Assembly (NCBI GenBank): GCA_021399435.1
Contig: JAJTUP010000023.1
Coordinates: forward strand, 496,001-560,000
Direction of reading: 5' to 3'
Length of the DNA stretch: 64,000 nucleotides
Origin: Diaporthe sp. PMI_573
Lineage: Eukaryota; Ascomycota; Sordariomycetes; Diaporthales; Diaporthaceae
The translations under genes and the position numbers were made by a program. This document shows, in pieces, positions 46,351 through 56,900 of the stretch. The first letter of the stretch is position 1, and each line of letters starts with the position of its first letter. The notes below the pieces were generated by a model. The model was not told the origin of the DNA, ran no database searches, and saw only the letters and a program-made list of their open reading frames with translations.

Positions 46351-48354
46351 ATGCCACCAAAAGCCGCGCCCAGCAAGAAGCGTGGCCGCCCACGGAAAGA
46401 CGACAGCGACACCGCGTCCAAGAAGCCTAGGCTCGCGGGCAGGCAAACTGCCACCAGATCGCGAGACACACCAAATGGCGACGAAAATCAGCAAAATGGC
46501 AAGACCAAGGACAAGAAGGATGTATACGACTTCCATGATCCGGATGAACCCCCAGCTGCTCGAACTCCATCAAAGGCCAAGCCCAAGCTGAAGGGCATCC
46601 TCACTCCTAGCAGGAGGAATCGAGATCAGGCTCCCAAGAGTGTTGCCTTTGACAATCCCAAACATGGGGAAGTCTTCTTCGAGGATATATCGGCGAAGCC
46701 AGCCAAATCGAGTCGCAATGCCACCAGGAAGCCGCGAAAGGAGCCTGATGTTGAACCAGCCGAGGAAGCAGCCGAGGAGTCCGACGAGGAAGAGGATGAT
46801 GAGGTTTGCGCCCTCTGCAACAAGCCAGATTCCAAGACCGGAAACCAGATATTGTTTTGCGACGGCTGTGATCTAGCTGTACATCAAAAGTGCTATGGTG
46901 TGCCTAGGATCCCAAGAGGGGATTGGCTGTGCAAAGACTGTTCCCAGGCCCCATCTAGCACAGCAGAAAACGGATTGAAGGCCAAGGACCAGAGGAAATC
47001 AGAAGCGACTGTCGAAGCTGCGCCCGAGATTCCCAACTTTGAGCAGCATCTGAGTTCCCTGAAGCGTGTTCTACTGGATCGCTGCACCGGGAGACGCCGA
47101 ATGAGGCTGCGGGATCAGGACGAGGCATACGAGAAGACGTTCCAGCTCGTTCAGCAGACCGTCCTGGCGGGCGAGGGCAATTCGATGCTCGTCATCGGCG
47201 CCAGAGGATGCGGGAAAACGACGATGGTCGAGTCGGTCCTGTCCGATATTGGCCTGGAGCACCGTGATCAGTTCCATGTCGTGCGGCTCAATGGTTTCAT
47301 CCACACGGACGACAAGTTGGCGCTGAAAGACATATGGCGGCAGCTGGGCAAGGAGATGGAAGTCGAGGACGACCTCATCGGCAAAACAAACAACTACGCA
47401 GACACGCTAGCATCGCTGCTCGCACTTCTGTCTCATCCCTCGGAGATTGCAGAGTCTCACGAAGGGCTCACCTCGAAATCTGTGGTGTTCATTATAGACG
47501 AGTTCGACCTTTTTGCTACCCACGCACGTCAGACACTGCTCTACAACCTGTTTGACATAGCGCAAGCGAGGAAAGCACCCATTGCTGTATTGGGCCTTAC
47601 CAACAGGATTGATGTGGTGGAGAGCCTCGAAAAGCGTGTCAAGAGTCGTTTCAGCCACCGCTACATTTACCTGTCACTACCAAAGACGCTGGCATCATAC
47701 TGGGCGGTGTGCAAACAGGGCCTCACGGTCGAGGACGAGGATGCCAACGCAGAAGGGCTTTCGGTCACTGTGCAGGGCTTCACCAAATTCCAGGAATACT
47801 GGACGAAAAAGATCGAGACACTCTACAAGGAACAGGTGCTCAAGGATCTCCTCGAATACCACTACTACAGCACCAAGTCGGTGCCAGCCTTCCTTAATAG
47901 CTGTGTGCTCCCTGTGGCAGCACTCACGCCGTCGAACCTCTCCCTGCGATTTACGCCAGAGTTCGGCCCTTCCGTCGACCCGCCTGATTCCAAGCTCTAC
48001 CTGCTGGAGTCCCTCTCAGATCTTGACTTGTCCCTCCTCATATCCGCAGCTCGTCTCGATATTGTTGCCCACACGGACACGGTGAACTTCGCAATGGCAT
48101 ACGACGAGTACACGACGTTGATAGGACGGCAGAGGGTACAGAGTGCCAGCTCGGGGATGTTGGCGCTCGGGGGAGGAGTACGTGTCTGGGGGCGAGGCGT
48201 CGCCGAGATTTGCTGGGAACGACTTGTATCGCTAGGGCTGCTCCTGCCAACCGGCATGGGCGGCCGAATGTGCAAGGTTGACGTGACCCTGGAGGAGATT
48301 CCCACAGCCGTCAAGCTGAATGCGATACTCTCTAGGTGGTGCAAGGAATTGTAA
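46351..48354 (+). CDS. orc4: Origin recognition complex subunit 4 with AT-hook and PHD finger
   Basis: Single exon, 667 aa. An AT-hook (KRGRPRK, about 10-16) and a basic disordered region lead to an acidic run, then a PHD finger at about 153-197 with the full Cys4-His-Cys3 set (CALC, FCDGC, AVHQKCYG, WLCKDC). The Orc4 AAA+ module follows: Walker A GARGCGKT (283-290), Walker B IIDEFDLF (about 381-388), sensor-like LGLTNRIDVVESLEKRVKSR, and a winged-helix C-terminus. Orc4 is an ATPase subunit of ORC, which marks replication origins and loads Mcm2-7. Fission-yeast Orc4 uses many AT-hooks to bind DNA; this one has a single clear hook plus a chromatin-reader finger. The PHD resembles those of BRPF/JADE/Nto1 proteins, which recognise the unmodified histone H3 tail. 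Confidence 0.93.
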   Translation: MPPKAAPSKKRGRPRKDDSDTASKKPRLAGRQTATRSRDTPNGDENQQNGKTKDKKDVYDFHDPDEPPAARTPSKAKPKLKGILTPSRRNRDQAPKSVAFDNPKHGEVFFEDISAKPAKSSRNATRKPRKEPDVEPAEEAAEESDEEEDDEVCALCNKPDSKTGNQILFCDGCDLAVHQKCYGVPRIPRGDWLCKDCSQAPSSTAENGLKAKDQRKSEATVEAAPEIPNFEQHLSSLKRVLLDRCTGRRRMRLRDQDEAYEKTFQLVQQTVLAGEGNSMLVIGARGCGKTTMVESVLSDIGLEHRDQFHVVRLNGFIHTDDKLALKDIWRQLGKEMEVEDDLIGKTNNYADTLASLLALLSHPSEIAESHEGLTSKSVVFIIDEFDLFATHARQTLLYNLFDIAQARKAPIAVLGLTNRIDVVESLEKRVKSRFSHRYIYLSLPKTLASYWAVCKQGLTVEDEDANAEGLSVTVQGFTKFQEYWTKKIETLYKEQVLKDLLEYHYYSTKSVPAFLNSCVLPVAALTPSNLSLRFTPEFGPSVDPPDSKLYLLESLSDLDLSLLISAARLDIVAHTDTVNFAMAYDEYTTLIGRQRVQSASSGMLALGGGVRVWGRGVAEICWERLVSLGLLLPTGMGGRMCKVDVTLEEIPTAVKLNAILSRWCKEL

Positions 48355-50520
48355 CGTCAACCGGCCATGCTTACCACGGCCAAGCCCTGAGTTCGCGCGT
48401 CACCGAGCTACTCTGGTCTGTCCCACTCTATGTGGCTTGATAACCCTCTCAAGCCACACCGTCCGGTGACTCTCCCCTGAAAGATCTCGACCTGGACTTG
48501 TCCTGGGACAAGGGCCGCCTGTGGATACACTTAGGTATCAAGCAATACAACCATACCCGGGATCCAAGACTCCCGTCAGATGTCCCGATATTTGCCTGAT
48601 ATATTTAGTTTCCTACGTCATAGCAGTGAATTATGCCAATTGAATATCAGGATCAAGCGCCCTCATGACCGGCGAGAGACGGATCGAGATATCAGCTGTC
48701 AGTGTGCCCCCCCTACACACCGCCGAACACCGTGCCAGCTCAGCAAAACCTCCGGACAAGGGAAAGGAAGCTCAGCTCGGTAATTCCCAGAGCACGCGCA
48801 CTCGAAGAATTGGGTCCCCGTACACTGTCCTGCGCCCTAACGACACCGCCGCTTTGACGTCGTGGGCCACTCTCGCTCACTTCCTTGCGCGCATCAGCGG
48901 CCATCGTCATTTCCCTTTGGCAGCCGGCCCCCCCCCAGCACTATTATCCTCACCCCCTCCCCAGGCGGGCGGCGAGTCACGATCCTTTTTTTTTTTACTA
49001 CCTACCCTCTTTGGCCCCCCTCCCCTCCCCCCCATGCGTTCGCTTCTGCGTTCACAGTGTAGACTATCCAGGCAGCGAGATTTGGGCGGGAGCAAGCTAC
49101 TGCGTACGGAGATGGGGACCGGGGATTTCCGTGTGTGGTCAATTTTCGGGCCTCGACCCAAGACCCGCAGGGGTTGCGCCTGAGTCGCCAGCGACGGACG
49201 ACCACGACGAACCTCCCAGCCCAAAAGCTGCTAGCTGCCATGTGCCCGCCACGTCCCGAAGCGGGTACCGTGGGAAGAGGCTTTGAGGCTTGAGTTTCCC
49301 TCGGGGCTTTGAGTTCCCTTCGGTCGCTGCTTGTCCGGCATATATTGTGGGGAGCGCGCACAGGTGGCATGGGATGTGAACTACCTACACTAGATATGTA
49401 TATCTATGGGATTAGAGTTATGTAGTAAAATGCGGATCATCCCCAGGCGTGCAATAATGTGACTTCGTGACGTGACGTTACGCGGAGGCCTGGTGAGAAC
49501 AACGGGAATGCTAAGTCTGTTTCTGGCTAACGCGGAAGGGGGATTCGCCGTCGCAAGCCAGGCATGTATGACCATACCCAAGACATAGATGCCAAGATAT
49601 AATTCAGGAGGTTTGGACCTATCTCTAGATCCAAGACAGACCGCAAGACTGGCGGCACTCTCATTGTGCAATGCAACAGTTGCGACGCGAAGAGTTCGGC
49701 TCTGGGAATAATACAGAACCAATATCCCACTGGCTACTGCTGGGGTGGAGGAGCCAGCCGGACGCATCGGACGCAAGCATATCACCATCTCTGGCGTGAT
49801 AGGCGTTGCACTCGTCATCCCCCAAAAGCGCGCCACCCCCTCCCACATATGCAGCCCAAGGCCTTTCAGTATCATCGACTCCTCAGCCGCCAACACTCCC
49901 CTGCGCGAATCCCACGTGGCATGCCACATGGCCCCCATTTCAACATATTTCGCACCCCCTCCACCTGAATCAGATCCTGTGTGCCTCGCTGACAATCCGA
50001 GGAGATGGAAGATCACTCTCCGGTGCTCACTGTGTAGCACACGGAATGATCAGCCTGCCCGCCCGCCCCCCTCTTTCAGCCCCAACCGCGGCGCCAAAAT
50101 CAAGCGACCTCGGATGTGCCTGCTGCGCCCCTCGTATATACGGTTCGCATGGGGCCAGGGGCGTATTCAGAATCCCCAGCTCGCATGGTTGTGCGCATGA
50201 AGACCAAGGCGTCGAGGAGACCATCAAGGGGTGGACGGATCCCTTGCGGATGGGAGAAGCTGGGCGTAACTACGCCCCACTGGCCATGGGCACACACCTG
50301 CCTGGGGAACTTTGACGGGTGGAAAGAAGGATTGTTTGGAAGGGGATCAGGGGGGGGGGAGATATCTGCACCACCTCCCCTGGGTAGACCACATAGTGTC
50401 ACCGGAGCGCGTGCAGATATCTCATCCATCACACAAGCCCCCTTTTACCCCCTTACCAGCCTAACCCCTGGCCCATTGGGTCGGACACCTGCCTGTTGCC
50501 CTCCGACTCCCTCCCGGACC
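48355..50520. other. 2.2-kb intergenic region after orc4
   Basis: This region holds the orc4 3' end and the 3' UTR of the minus-strand His-rich gene. There is a C/T-rich block at 48925-49035 and a run of ten G at 50350-50359. A minus-strand frame at 50040-49390 (216 codons) is open without introns but has no recognisable domain, so it was not called. Confidence 0.5.
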
Positions 50521-51114
50521 TCAATCATTGTCCGCATCACCGCAGCATATGATGAGCGAGACCGCCAGCGCGGCGGCAGCCATGAAGAAGCCCTTCTCCG
50601 CATCGCTGGCGTGCGGGCCTCGCGCCCCTCCGCGGCTACTAACGCCCACATGGCTATGGCTGCGGTGCGAGAGGGGCTTGGGTCGGTGGTCATAAACCTC
50701 CTCTTCATCCGAATCATCGCCGTGCTGTGTGCGCGCGCGCGGGACCGTCTGCACCTGGTAATCCTCGCGGACCGTGAGCGCCGTGCTGTCGCGCGGCTTC
50801 TCGCCCTCCTCGGCCGGCCCCAGAAGCTTTTGGCGGCGGTGGTGGCTGTGCCGGTGGGACCGCTTGTGGTGCCGTTGGGAGTGGCTGCGGTGCGAGGAGC
50901 GCGATTGGTCGCGGTGGTGGTTTTGGTGGTGATGGTGATGGGACCGCGAGCTGGAACGCCTTGGTGGGATGTAGCTCCCGCCGCTGTCGCTGTCGCCGTC
51001 CTTTTCGGAGCAGACTGCTGAACGGCCGTCGTCCGAGCTGGACTCATACCGAGACTTCTTCCTCGGGTTGCGCCGGGTGCTGCCTGGGCCGTGGTGGTCG
51101 CTCATCGTGAACAT
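50521..51114 (-). CDS. His/Ser/Arg-rich, probably tail-anchored hypothetical protein
   Basis: Single open frame of 197 aa, or 194 if it starts at the second Met (51105). The family is not recognised. The first half is hydrophilic: KKSRYESSSDDGR, then a long region of H, S and R (HHHHHQNHHRDQSRSSHRSH). A more mixed part follows (REDYQVQTVPRARTQHGDDS) and the protein ends with one hydrophobic helix (GFFMAAAALAVSLIICC) and a short acidic tail. This order would suit a tail-anchored membrane protein with a disordered, possibly metal- or nucleic-acid-binding cytosolic part. The sharp composition and clean C-terminal helix argue for coding. A chance frame in repetitive DNA is still possible. Confidence 0.5.
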   Translation of the reverse strand: MFTMSDHHGPGSTRRNPRKKSRYESSSDDGRSAVCSEKDGDSDSGGSYIPPRRSSSRSHHHHHQNHHRDQSRSSHRSHSQRHHKRSHRHSHHRRQKLLGPAEEGEKPRDSTALTVREDYQVQTVPRARTQHGDDSDEEEVYDHRPKPLSHRSHSHVGVSSRGGARGPHASDAEKGFFMAAAALAVSLIICCGDADND

Positions 51115-53935
51115 GGATCCAGCTTGGCCGCTGGTGTGGTTGAGGCTTGGAGTGGATTATGGAATCACGCTTTTGTTGTTGGCCCCGTCATCGGGCGCTC
51201 TTAACCGGTAAGGTCTAGTAGATGTCCCGATAAGGCTGCCAGAGCCTTGCGTGAGACGGAGGCGATGGGCGTACGCATGGCCTTGGGTGCCGTTGGAGAG
51301 CGGAGATCCCGGTCGGCGGTGGCATAACTTGTTTCGTGTTCATCAAGCTCGCCCCCTCCCTCAGCTGTGCGTGTGATGTAGCAAACCCTGCTTGATGCTC
51401 CTCTTGCTTCACACCGGATTGCTGATCAGGCCGCCTTGCAGCTCGACTTATCAGAGATGCAAGTCAGAATCCCGGCAAGCCGTAGAATCTGGCATCCCAC
51501 AAGGCGGGCCCAGTCCCTGGTCTCGAAGCCTTGCAACCGAGCAAAGCCTTGCAATGGAAGGCTGGCGGTGGGCGTGTAAGTGCCCAAAGCGGAATGTGGA
51601 GGAGTGTGGTACTCTGTGTAAGGCTTGGTAGGTGCCTGATGGTGGCCCAATGTGTTACCCCCCAGAGCTGGCAGGACAAGGGAGAGATGGGACGATGACC
51701 AAGGTGAGACGGCGAAGTTGAAGCTATACTCCGCGGACAGGCCTTGACTACCTTGTCCCGTGAGGAGAAGGCGGACGCAGCGCAGCATCTTGTTCCAAGT
51801 CACTTGACATAGGCGCGCCGCTCCAAAGCTTGTGGCCCTCCACCGTCGGCACTTCACATATGGGCGGTAGACAATCTCATATGGGTTGATATCCTGCTGA
51901 TAGGCTCCGGAGGCTTCGTAAGCGTCGGGGATGGAATCTTGGTATACGAATCGGGCTCATCCCACCCAGCCAGATCGTTGTCTGCCGCAAACCTTCGTGA
52001 ACCCAGGCAATGATGCTGGACTGGGCCTGCCCCACAATTTGGACCAGACAGGTTCTGACGAGACGTGACATCCACGCAAAATGGACGGGACGGGCTGCTG
52101 CATCAGCTTTTACTCAAAAGTCCATCCGTGGCCGACCCTCCCGTCTGCGACTCCACGCACTGTCCTGGTTGAGAGAGCACTGTAGGGAAGAAGTAATATC
52201 GGCCACGGCCAGCCGCTATAGAGCTGCGTCCTGCCGTCCGCCCCTCCAGGCCGGCTCCTGGTCGCCGCAAGCCACTGCCCCCCTTTGGACGTGGATTATG
52301 TCCCACTTATAAGAGTGTCTGCTCATACGATGATCCCACCCAGCATCATATATTGGCAAAGACTTCGGGGCTCTGGTCTCAGCTTCTGCTGGAGCGGATA
52401 TAGATGCGCTAATTGCCTGCTTCGGACGGTGGCCGAAAAAGTGCACCGTCTTGACTCTGGACCACGGAACGGTGACAGTACTCGGTACCCCAGGGTGGGA
52501 ACGCCCTCTTGCTCTGCCCATAGGCAAGACCGGCCTCGTCGACACCGGCTGCCCGTCGGGTACAGTATCTAACCGCTATGCGCGATCTGGCATCCCGACG
52601 TGGCCAGCTGGTTCGGCCAGCCCCGTCCGCGGAGACCCGCGCATGGAGCAGATGGGGGCAGGCCGGCCGGGCCTCAGAAGTCCAGAACGATCAAGGGAAC
52701 CCCATGATATCAGTCAAACTCTGACGGTCGAGACTCGAGACGCCGTGCCCGACAGCTTCGGCCTTAGTGCAGAACGGTAGAACCTCGTTTAGCCGAAGAC
52801 AAGCTGGGCCGAGCGAGAGCTGCAGCTGCAGCAGCAGCCGCCAAGACGTCGGATGAGGGCGCGTCTTCGCCTGACTCGCGGGTCCAGCAGCTGCCCACGA
52901 AATCATGACTAAGTCGGGCCATCTGGGAGAAAACGGCCCCTGTCATGTGCACAGTAATGTGATCCTCGGCTAAGCAAGAGGTCGAGGCCATCGTTGTCCA
53001 GACCATGGGCAAAGAATTGGGCCCCACGCGAGGATTTTGTGGTGCAGGCAACATCTACCACAGTAGTGTACCACCGCCAGGGGTCTGTGCGTTGGCGTCG
53101 CGAAATCCACCCATAGCGTCAGGCCGAGTGCAACGTCCCCAAGGCCTGTCGAACACACGGCTACAGGTAACGAGACTACGGTAGCATAGCCGGGAAGTAA
53201 CCGCGGCTCCGGCTGGCTTAGACCTCTACCCGACTCCTTGGGCTTACATTGCACTCACAAGCCGGGCGACGCTCTTGCGACGTCAGCCTCGCTTACAGCC
53301 TTCCCTACGCGCAAGGAAGCGGAGATCCGGAGGCACCAACCACCAAAGTACCGGCCAGCTGCAAACATGCATTACACACAGATGCACAAGAACGGTTATT
53401 ACGCGTTCGGCAAAACGGGTGTGACCGTCACACGCAGCACACACAAGTGCAAGGCCGACACGGTAGGCCGCCCACGTTTTTGATATTGGTTCTGGGACAC
53501 CCATTGGGAGACCCTGGTACCAGGGCTGCGCCAGATCACCTCGCACAACCTCGTCAAACCCCGGCTAACCGGGCAGGCGCATCAAAGAAAGGCCTGCGCC
53601 TGCGCCTGCTGTGCGACCTCGCGTCCACAGACCGGCTCGCGGAATGTGAGCCGGCAGAGCGCGCTGCGGCTGGGATGCTGCGTTGCAAGGAATAACAAAC
53701 GGGAAGGCAGCAGCAGTGACAGCTGGCCCTCTGTGGGGCACCCAGGTCTCGGGAGGCTGGCGCGTTGCATTTTCTCTCCTTGCATGCAGACAGCAGGCAG
53801 CGTGCACCCGGGCGCGGGAGGTCCGAAAGCAGCAAGCCGTGGATTCTGCGGGAATATGCGTATTTTGCTGCTAGGATGAAGGGCGTATGTGCATACATAC
53901 ATACATAGGTACGTACGTATGTGAGGAGCGGAAGA

Positions 53936-53966
53936 GGGGGTACGGGGGGGAGGGGGAGGGGTGGGC
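53936..53966 (+). repeat. G-run cluster, possible G-quadruplex
   Basis: Five closely spaced runs of three to seven G (GGGGG, GGGGGGG, GGGGG, GGGG, GGG), separated by one to three bases, fit the four-tract quadruplex rule on the plus strand. A CATA/GTAC-type tandem tract lies just upstream at about 53891-53921. Confidence 0.7.
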
Positions 53967-56900
53967 TGGACTGCTACCGTAGACCATGCGAGCCATGTGG
54001 GATTATCACGAATGAGGGAGGGCCGCAAGGCTGCAGCAGAAGGAGTCGAGATAGGCTTTGACGATCGGCTGGTGGGTTCCGAGCCATCTGAGATTGACCC
54101 TCCCCAGGGGTCCTCCTCATCCATTGCCAGAACGACCAAGATTATCGTGCGGCCCGCTTGTCTGGGCGAGGGCAGTGGACTGGATGCCCTGTCCCATCTT
54201 CTGTTGGTGGATTGATGTTGGTGGTCCCGGGTCCCAAACCCTAGGAAAGGGGGGTGTGCTGTCTTTCGCGGATCCGTTACACGATATGCAGCCGTCCTGC
54301 CAATCCTGCTGCGACGCGTCCGATGCAGCATATGCTGGCTTGTGCCACCTCAAACCATGTGCGGTGAGAGAGGGATCTGCAGAAGCAATACTGGCGAGGC
54401 GTTTTCCCGTTCTGTCCCCGGCGGGTGTGGTCCTTGTGCGTGCATTGAGAGCTGCCGCTGTCGGCAGGTAGGTTGGCGGCGTGGCAGGCGTGGCAGACCG
54501 AGGCAAGGCCTGCCTGCTTGCATGCACTCGCACAGTCTGCACTGCAACGTACGCACGCACGTCCGCACGCCCGCACGCCCGCACGCACGTCTTCTGGGAT
54601 AGGGACGGAGAGTCGGCATCCGTCCAGACTGCGGCGTTCCACCCGCGACACCCGGGGCTCATGTCAGCACGACTGCTCGTGCTGCACCGTCTGAGGGGTG
54701 AATGGCTGGCAGTTGAACACCACTCGCCTTGGCCACCGTGGTCTGATGGAAGGTCAGTCCGCGTATGGGACGCCGAGTCACCCCCGCGATGATAGTATAG
54801 CTTGGGCGATAGCGTTCATCGGACCAGGCCAGACCCTGTGGTGCGATGCCGTCAAAGACCTGGTGAAGATGATGGCGGGCGACACGCCAGATCTCCCCGG
54901 AGCCTTTCCCCTTCCCCAGTATTCCAAAGCATGCATTCCAGGCTAAAACAGCGAGTGTCAAAGACAGCTAGCAGAGCTGATAGCTCCAGATATGCATGTC
55001 TGATTCGCAGCGACCCTGGGCGATACAAGGACAGCATATTATCATGATATGGGTTCATGCCCTTGCCGCCTGGGGCCAGTGAGCTGGTCGCACGGGAGAC
55101 ATGGGCAGTGGTCCGGCGTTCCGGGATTTGATCGGCCCACGACTATCAGCGCGCCGTCGAATGTGACAGTGCTCCAGATGGGACACAGGGCCTAGTCCAC
55201 CAACCCACAGATACGACGTCCCGCAGGCAGGCAAGCAGGCAGGCAGGTCTGATTACTATTCCCCCCTACGCTACTAACACTACGTGCATATAGCACCAGT
55301 AGTGTGTAGTACTCATTGTGAGTAGCACGGAGGCCCGGACGACACGGAAGCTTGGCCGGCTGTTGTTGCCACGTGAGATGCCAGACTGGTGTCCACCGCC
55401 AAGTCACCGGCGCCCAGCCACAACAGCGGAAGGCGGTGCCAGGGACGCCATTGACACCAGGCTCCCAAATTAATGCGCAAAACAAGTTGTTGGCAGGCAG
55501 AAGCAGCAAGGAAAAAAAAGAAGAGTGTGAAAGTGAAACAGAGGAACGTGGCTCGCATCTACCACGTGGCAGCCCCACTTTGCCATGCTTCCTTCGCGCA
55601 CGTTCCTCGTGCTGCCCTCCTCTTTTTCCCCGAGCCAGTGGAGATTGGGCAATCGAAGGGGGCAGATCTGTCACAGTTCAAGCCAGACCACGCCTGCAGC
55701 CTACCGCTTATGCTGTAGTGTTGCAGAGAGGGGGGTGATGCTTATGACAGAAGCGGAGAAGGGGGGGGAGAAGGGGGGGGGATGACAAAGGCATCTTGAT
55801 TGCTGTCAGCACTAGCTCTGCACAGTACCTTTCTCACCCTGCCCGACACAGACGTACTGTGCACCCTGCGTACCCTTTGTACCGTGCCTTTTCGCGAGTG
55901 CGAGAACGATTTTGGAGGGTAGGAGGGGGAAGCGGCTGAGTGCGGAACACGCCGTCCGCCCTTGGTTCTTTGATGGTCGAGACTTGATGCGAAAAGGGTA
56001 TTGATCCTTCGACGAACACGTGTCGATCCCGTTTCGGCCATCGTATCTCCTGCTGCGAGCTCCGCACTGACGCGCCTTTCACCCCCGACCGTGGCTGGCT
56101 GGAATCCCGGCAGCGGCGTCGGTGAGTTGGCCGTCGGTCTCGGTTGTCTATTTCGAACAGGTCCGTGTGTCCCGCCCGTTCCCTCTGAGGGTCCCTCAGG
56201 GTGTGGTGTGGTCCTTCTCCTCTCTCCGCATGATCTGTGTGGGCGTCATTAATTCGGGGCTCTGCCGCCTCACCCTGCCAGATCGTCCGTCTCCCCTGCG
56301 CCGATGAATGACAGCCTCGTGGGGTTCACTTTGCTTCTTGCAGTTTGATGCCGTCGTGACCGAGGCTCAGCTCAGCAGGCTGCCGGCAGTCCGGGGTCCC
56401 TCAGCTGAACCCTGAGGGCGCGTTCATCTCTTGAGTGGATGCCCGTCAGATTCAAGGTTCAATCTTGGCAGAGGCGGTGGGCGGGAAGCTCCAGGTAGCG
56501 CAGACAGTTGTCCAGCTGTACAGTATCACAGTATGATTAGATGCCTTGCTAGGCCGTCTTAATGCCGGCTAAAAACGTGTAATGGCTGTCAGCCCTGCAA
56601 CGCAACGCATAATACGCCTTTAATAAGCGAGTGATGAGTAGGTGGCTGTAGCAAGGAGCGAAATCGGTCCCAATATCTGTGCCGGGCTTTGTCCATGTCC
56701 GCGTATATGCCTGCATGTCTGCGTGCCTGGCAGGCCCGGAAATTGTATGTAGTCGTGCCGCGTCGACGCCAACTATCCACAGATCTAGTGCACCATGGTC
56801 TCCATTCGACAAGCCACACACCCTCAACAAGGGCGGTCCCGTTCAGGATTCAGGATCAGGATCAGATAGATCGATGTCACTATTAGTGGGTTCGCTCACG

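Noticed and set aside
52451..52780. Frame containing LVDTG, reminiscent of an aspartic protease active site of a retroelement
   Set aside because: An isolated five-residue match with no second motif, reverse transcriptase or LTR nearby.
53582..54331. 249-codon minus-strand frame, longest in the right arm, with MDEEDPWGGSISDG inside
   Set aside because: After about 55 residues it runs into the G-run and CATA repeats and turns into low-complexity P, Y and C. No splice sites or domain extend the plausible start.
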